NCBI GenBank assembly: GCA_018715775.1
Contig: DVKZ01000091.1
Span: 1-46,997, forward strand
DNA: 46,997 bases
Source: Candidatus Fimousia stercorigallinarum
Lineage (GTDB): Bacteria > Bacillota > Clostridia > Lachnospirales > Lachnospiraceae
Reading direction: 5' to 3'
Shown: positions 8,702 to 16,508 of the stretch, one piece after another
How positions within the stretch are numbered: position 1 is the first letter of the stretch
Layout: each line of letters begins with the position of its first letter
Position numbers and translations under genes: made by a program
The notes under the pieces: generated by a model
Database searches by the model: none
Seen by the model: the letters and a program-made list of their open reading frames with translations, nothing else
Told to the model about the DNA's origin: nothing

Positions 8702-8720
8702 ATGTTCGAACATATTTTCT
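8702..8720 (+). promoter_or_regulatory. Palindrome and LexA-like sequence over the RegA -35 region
   Basis: ATGTTCGAACAT (8702-8713) is a perfect 12-base palindrome. Starting at 8707, CGAACATATTTTCT matches the Gram-positive LexA/DinR box (CGAACRNRYGTTYC) except at two positions, one of them the important G of the right half. It lies about 20 bases before the -10. Confidence 0.3.
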
Positions 8721-8737
8721 GGCTATTCTACTCTTTT

Positions 8738-8746
8738 TGTGATAAT
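8738..8746 (+). promoter_or_regulatory. Extended -10 promoter of RegA
   Basis: TGTGATAAT (8738-8746), preceded by CTCTTTTT, with no good -35. Together with the upstream repeats this suggests activator dependence. The 12-base string TTTTTGTGATAA (8734-8745) recurs exactly before the ligase gene at 27239-27250. Confidence 0.5.
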
Positions 8747-8782
8747 ATATGCCATATATTTACATTAGGAGAATTATGAATA

Positions 8783-10225
8783 ATGAATCAATTAGCAAGT
8801 TATTGTAATACTTTATTCCAGGCCGAAGGGATTTCTTTATATCGATTTTGTAACACCCACAATTTAGAGAGAACCTCGATCCGCCGATTATTAAATGGCG
8901 AAAGACTTCCGAAAGAAGAACATTTCGAAGCCTTTGTTCATGCTCTGTCCATTACATCAGCAGAAGCAGACACACTGCGTCAATTTTATCAACGGGAAAA
9001 AATTGGTCCGGTCAGTTACGATAACCGGATTTTCATTAAAAAACTGTTAGAAGAAATTGGAGAAGAACATCATTTTCATTTTATCAGAGAACCTCATTCT
9101 CAGCATTTCGATCTGCAATTGAAAGATATGGCAGCAGCAACCGATATTCATAATTTTAAAGAGATTCAATACCTGATCCACATACTGTTTACCACTGCAA
9201 AATATTTTATTTACAGCAATATTTCCGTTGATCACCCACAATTATTTAAGGTATTGCAGCAATCTTTTTATGAAAAGAATACATCCGTACCGTTTTTCCA
9301 CCTGTTTACAATGTTAAAAAAATCTTCTCTGCAGCATAACAGCAATTATAACCTGAATATTTTTACATCTGTGATACCGTTATCCTTTCAGACCAATTCC
9401 GTATACTATCCGCTGTATGCTTATGGTTATCCGGTTGCAGAAAATGACTGTACACCATTTCCATATTATGTACTGACTTCAGACTATCTGTTATTAATTG
9501 ATCTGGAGGGAAAGGAAGCGATCTTGTCCTCTGATCCTGCCCTGATCCGGTCATATCAGAAACAATGTGAAAAGATTCAGGCACGATCAAAACATCTGAT
9601 CATGCATTCGAATGATCTGATCCAGTCATTAAAAATGCATTCATCTGCTGCAAGTATGGATCCTTCTGTAACTCTTGCTTATACGTTTGATTTTTTTCCG
9701 TGTCTATTTCAGATTTATTCCCGGGAATTATTTGCTCCGCGCATAAAACCAGCTTATCGGGAAAATTCAGCTTTAATGCAGATTGTAGATGAAACCTCAA
9801 ACAATATCAAGCAATTCACCGTTTATGAGGCTTTTGTTGTCTATGAAGGACTTGTAAATTTTGCCAAAACCGGAATTCTGGCGGACAGTCTTGACTTTAT
9901 CCTGGATCCGTTTCATAAAGAGGAAAGAAGGACAATTTTAGAAAAACTGAAAAATGCATGTATAGATGGAAGTTATCATCTGCACATTTTACCGAAAAAC
10001 TATTTTCTTAATACACCACAAATTAATATCGAGTTATATAACAATCATCAGATCAGCCTGATTTCCCTCAATCAGCAACATCTCTTTTCCAGGATCAATC
10101 TGTCTGAAAACTCGATCTATGACTCCTTCGTAGATTATTTTGAAGGTTTGTCAAAGCAGCCGGACGTAACTTCGGCAAAACACAGCGCAAAGATCATTCA
10201 GGATATTATTGTAAAATATCTATAG
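8783..10225 (+). CDS. Orphan large XRE-like helix-turn-helix protein (RegA)
   Basis: A 480-residue cytosolic protein that I cannot assign to a characterised family. Residues 1-65 look like a Cro/CI-type helix-turn-helix (LYRFCNTHNLERTSIRRLLNGE, then a helical hairpin ending LRQFYQREKIG). The remaining 410 residues have no recognised domain; they alternate helical and beta-rich stretches and contain many aromatic residues. Layout and C-terminal pattern (a VNFAK helix, then DSLDFILDP, then a region ending in SFVDYFEGL) parallel RegB at 25666-27147, so the two are probably distant relatives. Start: ATG 8783 with AGGAG 11 bases upstream; another ATG at 8776 opens only a 10-codon frame. It stands alone between the esterase and the convergent purine genes. 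Confidence 0.8.
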   Translation: MNQLASYCNTLFQAEGISLYRFCNTHNLERTSIRRLLNGERLPKEEHFEAFVHALSITSAEADTLRQFYQREKIGPVSYDNRIFIKKLLEEIGEEHHFHFIREPHSQHFDLQLKDMAAATDIHNFKEIQYLIHILFTTAKYFIYSNISVDHPQLFKVLQQSFYEKNTSVPFFHLFTMLKKSSLQHNSNYNLNIFTSVIPLSFQTNSVYYPLYAYGYPVAENDCTPFPYYVLTSDYLLLIDLEGKEAILSSDPALIRSYQKQCEKIQARSKHLIMHSNDLIQSLKMHSSAASMDPSVTLAYTFDFFPCLFQIYSRELFAPRIKPAYRENSALMQIVDETSNNIKQFTVYEAFVVYEGLVNFAKTGILADSLDFILDPFHKEERRTILEKLKNACIDGSYHLHILPKNYFLNTPQINIELYNNHQISLISLNQQHLFSRINLSENSIYDSFVDYFEGLSKQPDVTSAKHSAKIIQDIIVKYL

Positions 10226-10236
10226 TCTGACGCAAA

Positions 10237-10271
10237 AAGGCACAGCCCGGAATAACTCCGTTCTGTGCCTT
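10237..10271 (-). terminator. Terminator of the purine operon, between convergent purD and RegA
   Basis: AAGGCACAG (10237-10245) pairs with CTGTGCCTT (10263-10271), with an inner CGGA/TCCG pair. On the minus strand the stem is followed by TTTTT, so it primarily ends purD; it may also stop RegA transcripts. Confidence 0.8.
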
Positions 10272-10289
10272 CTGTATGGACATCATCAT

Positions 10290-11561
10290 TTAAGCTTCAT
10301 CAATTGCTTTTCCAATGTCATGTCTCATATATTTATTTTCAAATGAGATCAGTTCTGTTGCCGCATAAGCATTGGCTCTTGCTTCAACCAGATCTTTTCC
10401 CTTTGCCGTTACGCCGAGAACACGGCCGCCGTTTGTCACAAGCTTTCCATTCTCAAACTTTGAACCGGCATGGAAAACATGATACCCCTCTTTCGCATTG
10501 ACTGCATCAATCCCGGTGATCTCAAATCCTTTTTCGTATTTTTCCGGATATCCGTCAGAAGCGAGTACCACACAGACTGCTGCATTATCTTCAAATTCCA
10601 GATCGATTTCATCTAATCTGCCGTCTACACATGCTTCGAACACATCGATAATGTCATTCTTCATACGAGGAAGAACAACCTGTGCTTCCGGATCGCCAAA
10701 GCGGCAATTATATTCCAGTACTTTCGGACCATCTTCTGTCAGCATCAGGCCAGTAAACAAAACTCCGGTAAACGGACGTCCTTCTGCTGCCATTGCATCG
10801 ATCGTCGGCTGATAAATATGTGTTTCACAAAATTCTTCTACTTCTTTTGTATAGAACGGACTTGGAGAAAATGTTCCCATACCTCCGGTATTCAATCCCT
10901 GGTCTCCATCTTTTGCTCGTTTATGATCCTGTGCAGAAGTCATACATTTTACAGTCTTTCCATCACAAAATGCGAGTACCGATACTTCCCGTCCTGTCAT
11001 AAATTCTTCAATGACGATCGTATCACCCGCAGAACCAAACTGCTTGTCGAGCATCAGCGTTTTTACGCCTTCTTTCGCTTCTTCTAATGTATTGCAGATC
11101 AAAACACCTTTTCCAAGAGCCAGACCGGACGCTTTTAATACAATCGGCATTTTTGCTGTTTCCAGATATGCCAGTGCATCTTCAGCAGAGGTAAAGTTTT
11201 CATATGCCGCGGTTGGAATGTTGTATTTTTTCATGAGATCTTTAGAAAAAGCTTTCGATCCTTCGATGATCGCGGCATTTGCACGAGGGCCGAATACACG
11301 AAGTCCTTCTGCCTCAAATACATCGACAACTCCGCCAACGAGCGGATCATCCATTCCGATCACAGTCAGATCGATTTTCTGTTCTTTTGCAAAGGCTGCG
11401 AGTTTTTCAAATTCCATCGCTCCGATATCCACGCATTCTGCATATTCTGAAATACCGGCATTTCCCGGAGCGCAGTATATTTTATCTACTTTCGGGCTTT
11501 TTGCCACTGCCCATGCAATTGCATGTTCTCTTCCGCCGCTTCCTACGATTAATACTTTCAT
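10290..11561 (-). CDS. purD: Phosphoribosylamine-glycine ligase (GAR synthetase)
   Basis: Second step of de novo purine synthesis: joins phosphoribosylamine and glycine with ATP to form GAR. The 423 residues show the PurD-specific start MKVLIVGSGGREHAIAWA, the ATP-grasp core (KASGLALGKGVL near 143-154; IEEFMTGREVSVLAF near 185-199), and the metal-binding end EYNCRFGDPEAQ near 290-301. Complete length. It is the last gene of purE-purM-purN-purD, 4 bases after purN, and is followed by a strong terminator. A good ribosome site (AAGGAAT) precedes the ATG. Confidence 0.97.
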   Translation of the reverse strand: MKVLIVGSGGREHAIAWAVAKSPKVDKIYCAPGNAGISEYAECVDIGAMEFEKLAAFAKEQKIDLTVIGMDDPLVGGVVDVFEAEGLRVFGPRANAAIIEGSKAFSKDLMKKYNIPTAAYENFTSAEDALAYLETAKMPIVLKASGLALGKGVLICNTLEEAKEGVKTLMLDKQFGSAGDTIVIEEFMTGREVSVLAFCDGKTVKCMTSAQDHKRAKDGDQGLNTGGMGTFSPSPFYTKEVEEFCETHIYQPTIDAMAAEGRPFTGVLFTGLMLTEDGPKVLEYNCRFGDPEAQVVLPRMKNDIIDVFEACVDGRLDEIDLEFEDNAAVCVVLASDGYPEKYEKGFEITGIDAVNAKEGYHVFHAGSKFENGKLVTNGGRVLGVTAKGKDLVEARANAYAATELISFENKYMRHDIGKAIDEA

Positions 11562-11565
11562 CTGT

Positions 11566-12192
11566 CTATTCCTTTCTTATGACTTTCCCATCTTCGACCG
11601 CAATCCTGCCATTCGCAATATCATCGATCGCTTTTGGCATGATCACCCATTCTGCCTGTTCCATGATCCTTCTCTGTAAAACTTCCGGTGTGTCATCCTC
11701 TTTTACATACACCGCTTTCTGATCAATGATCGGTCCGGTATCCGTTCCTTCATCTACGAAATGCACCGTTGCCCCGGATACTTTCACCCCGCGGGCGAGC
11801 GCCTTTTCATGTACTTTCAATCCATAATATCCGGTTCCGCAAAAAGACGGAATCAGTGACGGATGGATATTGATGATCCGGTTTTCAAATGCACGGATGA
11901 TCTTTTCCGGTATTACAACAAGACATCCGGCAAGAACGACAAGGTCGATCTGTCTGGAAATCAACTCCTGGTATAAAGCCTCATTAAATTCCTCTCTTGT
12001 ATCAAAATCCTTAGGAGAAATGACTTTTGCATCAATTCCGGCTTTCTGGGCACGCGTTAATGCAAATACGCCTTTATTATTGCTGATCACAACATCGATT
12101 TCGGCATTGGTGATCACACCTGTTTCAATCGAGTCGATGATCGCCTGTAAATTGGTTCCGCCGCCGGATACTAACACCGCAAGCTTTAGCAT
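11566..12192 (-). CDS. purN: Phosphoribosylglycinamide formyltransferase
   Basis: Formylates GAR using 10-formyltetrahydrofolate, the third purine step. The 208 residues carry the N-terminal phosphate-binding VSGGGTNLQAI (8-18), the catalytic NIHPSLIPSF region near 107-116 with the family Asn-His, and the DEGTDTGPII segment near 143-152 with the catalytic Asp. It overlaps the purM end by 7 bases, so translation is probably coupled, and starts with GGGAG 7 bases upstream. Folate-dependent PurN is the usual Clostridial enzyme, as opposed to formate-dependent PurT. Confidence 0.96.
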   Translation of the reverse strand: MLKLAVLVSGGGTNLQAIIDSIETGVITNAEIDVVISNNKGVFALTRAQKAGIDAKVISPKDFDTREEFNEALYQELISRQIDLVVLAGCLVVIPEKIIRAFENRIINIHPSLIPSFCGTGYYGLKVHEKALARGVKVSGATVHFVDEGTDTGPIIDQKAVYVKEDDTPEVLQRRIMEQAEWVIMPKAIDDIANGRIAVEDGKVIRKE

Positions 12193-13211
12193 AAGGTCAC
12201 TCCCTTTTCTCCGGCTTTGATCTCACCGACAACAAACGTCTGATCGCCGACAGATTCAAATGCTTCTCTGGTCTTATCGACATCAGCAGGATCAACAACG
12301 ACCATCATTCCAATTCCCATATTGAACGTATTATACATCATCTCTTCTGCAATATCGCCTTCTTTTGCCAGAAGCTTAAAGATCGCAGGAACTTCATAAG
12401 AATCTTTATAGATCACTGCATGTACACCTTCCGGAAGCATTCTCGGAATATTTTCATAAAAACCGCCGCCGGTGATATGGCTGCAGCCTTTTACCGTTAC
12501 ACCTGCATTTTTAACTGCTTTTAGGCCTTTTACATAGATTCTTGTCGGTTCCAGTAATGCTTCCCCTAACGTTCTTCCTAATGCATCATAGTACGTATTT
12601 AAAGATTCTTCTGTCATTTCAAATACCTTTCGAACGAGAGAGAATCCATTGCTGTGAACGCCGCTGGATGCGATGCCGATGATCACATCGCCGTCTTTAA
12701 TATGTTCTCCGGTGATCATCTCTTTGCGTTCAACAACCCCAACCGCAAATCCTGCAAGATCATATTCATCTTCCGGCATCAGACCAGGATGTTCTGCAGT
12801 TTCTCCGCCGACTAAAGCAGCTTCTGACTGAATACATCCCTGTGCTACGCCGCTGACGATCGATGCGATCTTTTCCGGATAATTTTTTCCACATGCGATA
12901 TAATCGAGGAAGAATAACGGTTCTCCTCCGGAACATGCGATATCATTCACGCACATTGCGACAGCATCAATTCCGATCGTATCATGCTTGTCCATAAGAA
13001 ATGCAAGTTTTACCTTTGTTCCGCATCCATCGGTACCGGATAATAATACCGGTTCCTCCATATCTTTGATCGCTGCCAGGTCAAAGGCACCGGCAAATCC
13101 TCCGATATTGCCGAGCACTTCCGGACGCATCGTTGCTTTTACATGGTTTTTCATTAATTCTACCGATTTATAACCGGCTTCAATATCCACTCCGGATGTC
13201 TTATAATCCAT
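12186..13211 (-). CDS. purM: Phosphoribosylformylglycinamidine cyclo-ligase (AIR synthetase)
   Basis: Closes the imidazole ring by converting FGAM to AIR with ATP. At 341 residues it is of normal length, with the PurM/SelD superfamily signatures: SGTDGCGTKVKLAF near 58-71, the DIACSGGEPLFFLDY segment near 89-103, VGGETAEHPG near 134-143, and a HITGGGFYENIPRML segment near 245-259. It follows purE by about 20 bases and overlaps purN by 7 bases. AIR is then carboxylated by PurE, encoded just upstream. Confidence 0.97.
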   Translation of the reverse strand: MDYKTSGVDIEAGYKSVELMKNHVKATMRPEVLGNIGGFAGAFDLAAIKDMEEPVLLSGTDGCGTKVKLAFLMDKHDTIGIDAVAMCVNDIACSGGEPLFFLDYIACGKNYPEKIASIVSGVAQGCIQSEAALVGGETAEHPGLMPEDEYDLAGFAVGVVERKEMITGEHIKDGDVIIGIASSGVHSNGFSLVRKVFEMTEESLNTYYDALGRTLGEALLEPTRIYVKGLKAVKNAGVTVKGCSHITGGGFYENIPRMLPEGVHAVIYKDSYEVPAIFKLLAKEGDIAEEMMYNTFNMGIGMMVVVDPADVDKTREAFESVGDQTFVVGEIKAGEKGVTLC

Positions 13212-13231
13212 GAATCAATCCTCCTGAAATT

Positions 13232-13732
13232 TTAGTACTCTTTGTATCCAACCTGATTCAGGCGTTCTGCTTTTTCCACAACTTCCTGCTTCATATCTTC
13301 CGCGAAATCTTTGATTTTTGCAAGCAGAGCATCATCAGAAGTTGCTAAAATCTGAGCCGCTAAAATGCCTGCGTTCTTTCCGCCATTGATCGCAACCGTT
13401 GCTACCGGTACGCCGGATGGCATCTGAACGATAGAATACAGAGAATCCACTCCGCCAAGATCGGATGTCTTCATCGGAATCCCGATAACCGGCATCTTAA
13501 ACAATGCCGCACACATACCCGGCAGATGTGCTGCTTTTCCTGCTCCTGCAATCATTACTTTTATTCCTCTTTCTTCTGCACCTTTTGCCCATTCAAAGAA
13601 AATATCCGGTTCTCTGTGTGCAGAAATGATCGTCATTTCAAATTCAATCCCAAACTGTTCTAATACTGCTGCAGCCTGACTCATAATAGGCATATCAGAG
13701 TCACTGCCCATAACAATTCCAACTTTTGCCAT
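13232..13732 (-). CDS. purE: N5-CAIR mutase
   Basis: Moves the carboxyl group of N5-carboxyaminoimidazole ribonucleotide to carbon 4, giving CAIR. The 166 residues are of class I length and contain GSDSD (9-13), SAHREP near 39-44 with the catalytic His, and AGAGKAAHLPGM near 71-82. First gene of the purine operon, with AAAGGAG before the ATG. The partner PurK, which makes N5-CAIR, is not in this window. The promoter lies about 85 bases upstream; no purine riboswitch was recognised in the leader. Confidence 0.95.
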   Translation of the reverse strand: MAKVGIVMGSDSDMPIMSQAAAVLEQFGIEFEMTIISAHREPDIFFEWAKGAEERGIKVMIAGAGKAAHLPGMCAALFKMPVIGIPMKTSDLGGVDSLYSIVQMPSGVPVATVAINGGKNAGILAAQILATSDDALLAKIKDFAEDMKQEVVEKAERLNQVGYKEY

Positions 13733-13777
13733 TGTACGCTCCTTTTTTTGTTCTTTCCATTACTAATACACAGAAAT

Positions 13778-13800
13778 CCAATACAGATATCCTGTTTTGG
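13778..13800. promoter_or_regulatory. Imperfect palindrome in the purE leader
   Basis: CCAA-T-ACAG-ATATC-CTGT-T-TTGG: outer CCAA/TTGG and inner ACAG/CTGT pair around one T-T mismatch. It lies between the promoter and the purE ribosome site, so it could be an operator or an RNA hairpin. Confidence 0.35.
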
Positions 13801-13814
13801 AATCTCCTGCCATT

Positions 13815-13843
13815 ATCATACTAATTCTTTTCTGTTTCGTCAA
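13815..13843 (-). promoter_or_regulatory. Promoter of the purEMND operon
   Basis: Minus strand TTGACG (13838-13843) and TATGAT (13815-13820) with a 17-base spacer. The -35 is embedded in the 12-base palindrome CGTCA-AC-TGACG (13838-13849). Confidence 0.6.
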
Positions 13844-13867
13844 CTGACGGTAACTTATTTTTCTTCT

Positions 13868-15937
13868 TTATTGAAATGCTTCATTGAGTTTTTCGGTTCC
13901 CGGAAGAACAAATCGTCCATCGCGGATTAACGAAATTTCCGTTCCGTCTGCCCGGATCGCTGTGATTGATCCAAGTTCTTCATAAGGGATCGTGATATCG
14001 GTATGACAGTTAAAATATGCATTTTCCGGATCAGTTTTTCTTAAAATGGAACACTCATTGTCTTTTGCAATAATTTCTTTTCCGTCCGGATTATGCACGA
14101 TCGTTTCTTCACAATAACTGTAACAAGTGTCTCCGACAGCAAAGTGAGGTCCCATCTTTTCTGCGATCAGAATCGGCAATTTATATACAATATCGTACTT
14201 ATGTGCCATAACATAGGCCGTTGTATTTGTCCCGATCGCAAATTCCCCGATCGGAAGTGTATCCCTGTTATAAAGAACATTCTCTTTTACATACTTTTGA
14301 TTGTCTTCTTCATTTTCAAAGTTTTTACACGTATAATCTTTGATCATACCGTCTTCAAACGTCAGACACAAATCTTTATATCCGAGTTCATTTAAAAATA
14401 CTTCACTGACGTGCAGCGTTCCGTGCGTCCCGGCAAGCTTCGGGGAAGTAAATACCTCTCCAACCGGAATATTGACATCCGCAAGACAGTTTTCAAAATT
14501 CGTCTGGTGTTCCGGATCTTCCAGCGGATGCATCTGCACATAAATATTCGTTCGGTTTTCCCCATTTCCGATAACATGCACCGTTTTCGCCTGATCGAGC
14601 GCATCAATCAGATGCTGCTGGATTTCCCGGTACATATCTTTATCCAGTGTATTCACCTTCACAATTTCCCGGAAAATTTCCTCATACTGCTCCCCGATCT
14701 CCGGCATCGGATAAGCAATAATTGTAAAACTTCGTTCTTCCGGTTTGATATATTCATTCACAATCTGATTTGCCTTACCGCGGTACTGTACTTCCAGTTG
14801 CTCCTGCCCCTTATGATACGTATAGACATCCTCTTTCTGAACAGGCTGGAACGGAGTTTCTCCAAAGATTTCCAGGCATGCAGGGCCGCCAAACACTGCT
14901 GCTTCTGCCGCATATTCTTCATATGCTTTTCTCAGATTTTCCAATTTGCGGTTGATCAGAGCCTTATCCAGATAAATTGCACTGTCACACCGATGGTCAA
15001 ATTCATATTGTTTATTCGGGCTCGTCGATCCGTAGCCGATCTTGATCATCTGGCGCTTGTTGATGCTGTGAACAGCATACCGGTAAATGACCGGTTCCAG
15101 TCCCATCGCACGAAATTGGCGCACTGCGGCGCGCATCATACGTTCAAACCCGATCGAATATCGGATATTGACTAACTTTTTCTTAGAAATATCCATGCCA
15201 TTTATTGCAAAGCCTTCCCGGTATCCTTCTGTATAAATTTCTGCCATGCGTTCAATCTCTGCTTCTGAAAATGTATTCAAAAACCTTGCCGTCCGGATCT
15301 CATTGTCGGAAATATATTCTCCATATCGATAGAGATAACGGAGATCCGTAAGATCCGAATCCATGATCAACGATGTAGCAAAATCAAGCCCGGCATCCAT
15401 CTGTTCTCTCGTGCGATACATGATCATCTCGTCACTATAATCGCTGATATACCAATAAACTGCATCCTTGATCTGACGATACGTAACATCTTCCTGTTCA
15501 AACAGATTATAAATTTCCAAAAATAGTTCGTTAATGATCGTCATATCAAACAAACGCTGTTCAAATGCAAAGATAATCTCTCCACGAATCTCCGTATACA
15601 AAAAGCTCAATATTTTTCCAAACACTGCACCCATCTTTTTCACTGCGTAGGATGGGTTTGCATAACTTTCCTCATAATGCTCCGGCAGTATATCCCGATA
15701 CAGTGAATGATTCAACGTTTTCCATTCATCCAGTGACAGATCTTTTGCATGCCCGCTTCCGATCAGTTCATATAAGTCTGCCATCTTAAGAAGAAAATCT
15801 GCCATTTTACAAAAATATTCCCGATATACGGGAGAAACCGTTTCCTCCTCCCGGATTTCCCGGATCCTTCTGATTGAAAGCGTGAAGCGTTCTATCATCT
15901 GCTCATTTTCCTCCCGGAATAACTCTTTATAGTGCAT
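13868..15937 (-). CDS. M29-type aminopeptidase with a long N-terminal extension
   Basis: A predicted metal-dependent cytosolic aminopeptidase of 689 residues. The C-terminal half carries M29 (thermophilic aminopeptidase) motifs in order: GEVFTSP near 492-498, GTHG just after it, GEFAIGTNT near 562-570 and EKMGPHFAVGDT near 592-603; the conserved Glu and His there are the usual metal ligands. M29 enzymes are about 400 residues, so roughly the first 290 here are extra, helix-rich and of unknown role. The frame is open upstream to 16033, but the real start is ATG 15937 (MHYKELFREE), which has AGGAGG at ideal spacing; the longer version would overlap the preceding gene. Preceded by two small membrane-protein genes. 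Confidence 0.82.
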   Translation of the reverse strand: MHYKELFREENEQMIERFTLSIRRIREIREEETVSPVYREYFCKMADFLLKMADLYELIGSGHAKDLSLDEWKTLNHSLYRDILPEHYEESYANPSYAVKKMGAVFGKILSFLYTEIRGEIIFAFEQRLFDMTIINELFLEIYNLFEQEDVTYRQIKDAVYWYISDYSDEMIMYRTREQMDAGLDFATSLIMDSDLTDLRYLYRYGEYISDNEIRTARFLNTFSEAEIERMAEIYTEGYREGFAINGMDISKKKLVNIRYSIGFERMMRAAVRQFRAMGLEPVIYRYAVHSINKRQMIKIGYGSTSPNKQYEFDHRCDSAIYLDKALINRKLENLRKAYEEYAAEAAVFGGPACLEIFGETPFQPVQKEDVYTYHKGQEQLEVQYRGKANQIVNEYIKPEERSFTIIAYPMPEIGEQYEEIFREIVKVNTLDKDMYREIQQHLIDALDQAKTVHVIGNGENRTNIYVQMHPLEDPEHQTNFENCLADVNIPVGEVFTSPKLAGTHGTLHVSEVFLNELGYKDLCLTFEDGMIKDYTCKNFENEEDNQKYVKENVLYNRDTLPIGEFAIGTNTTAYVMAHKYDIVYKLPILIAEKMGPHFAVGDTCYSYCEETIVHNPDGKEIIAKDNECSILRKTDPENAYFNCHTDITIPYEELGSITAIRADGTEISLIRDGRFVLPGTEKLNEAFQ

Positions 15938-15963
15938 AGCCTTCCTCCTGAATCCATAATCTG

Positions 15964-16290
15964 TTAAATAAATGCCCTGATGAATGTGAGGATCAGGACA
16001 AGAATGACAAACCCGTTTAAAAGTGCACCGCATACTTTTGCGATCACCCGGCCACCCGGCTGTTCAAATCCGATTACCGCATAATATTCCCCTGCACCTG
16101 TCAGCGCGAAAAGCAGCCATCCGATCAAACCGAGATATCTGCCGCCGGAACCTCCCTGCCAAAAAGAAAGCCCTACAAGCGCACAGTACAATACCATGCC
16201 GATCAGTCCGCATACGATTGATATCTTTGACTCTTTCAGCACACTTTCTCCGGTTGGTCTGTATTTATCATCCAAAAAACTTTTCTTCAT
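15964..16290 (-). CDS. Small membrane protein (DUF6142-like)
   Basis: A 108-residue protein with an 18-residue polar N-terminus containing DDKYRPTGES, followed by three hydrophobic segments (about 23-44, 51-69 and 83-107), so probably three membrane helices. It resembles the Clostridial DUF6142 group by overall pattern, but I am not certain of the family and no function is known. Start at ATG 16290 with AGGAGG just upstream. It lies 26 bases before the M29-type peptidase and after a 50-residue membrane peptide, so the three are probably expressed together. Confidence 0.75.
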   Translation of the reverse strand: MKKSFLDDKYRPTGESVLKESKISIVCGLIGMVLYCALVGLSFWQGGSGGRYLGLIGWLLFALTGAGEYYAVIGFEQPGGRVIAKVCGALLNGFVILVLILTFIRAFI

Positions 16291-16315
16291 ATATCCTCCT
16301 AAATGGAAAGAAGAA

Positions 16316-16335
16316 ACAGGCGGAATAACGCCTGT
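16316..16335 (-). terminator. Hairpin between the 50-residue peptide and the DUF6142-like gene
   Basis: ACAGGCG (16316-16322) pairs with CGCCTGT (16329-16335) and is followed on the minus strand by TTTCTTCTTT. It may be a partial terminator that lowers expression of the downstream genes, or a processing stem. Confidence 0.5.
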
Positions 16336-16346
16336 CTCATCTGATC

Positions 16347-16499
16347 TTAAAATGTGATATTTGATTTTTCCCTTAATAACCTTGCCCCGCCGACAATGGT
16401 TAAAATACCAAAGGTTAATCCGATGATGATTTCAAGTACTCCGATCGCGATCGCGATTCCCCCGGAAACACCTAACATCTTAAATAATTTTTCGTTCAT
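16347..16499 (-). CDS. 50-residue membrane peptide
   Basis: A short frame (MNEKLFKMLG start, NITF end) with an excellent ribosome site, AGGAGGCAGAG before ATG. After a basic start, residues 9-38 are almost wholly hydrophobic and rich in Gly and Ile, enough for one long or two short membrane helices, then a basic tail RLLREK. The combination of clean start, stop and hydrophobic pattern supports a real gene. It lies 9 bases downstream of pyrE. Function unknown; it could be a small membrane modulator or simply a conserved short membrane protein. Confidence 0.6.
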   Translation of the reverse strand: MNEKLFKMLGVSGGIAIAIGVLEIIIGLTFGILTIVGGARLLREKSNITF

Positions 16500-16508
16500 C
16501 TCTGCCTC

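Larger units (their letters stand above)
8388..8782 (+). other. Gene-free leader region upstream of RegA
   Basis: No convincing gene. It holds an isolated GC-rich hairpin (8528-8553), two 50-base-spaced direct repeats (8619-8697), a 12-base palindrome with a LexA-like sequence (8702-8720) and the extended -10 of RegA (8738-8746). The open frame at 8355-8651 overlaps these elements, lacks a ribosome site and has low-complexity content, so it is not called. Confidence 0.6.

Noticed and set aside
15938..16033. N-terminal extension of the M29-type peptidase
   Set aside because: No ribosome site, overlaps the preceding DUF6142-like gene; ATG 15937 has AGGAGG at ideal spacing.
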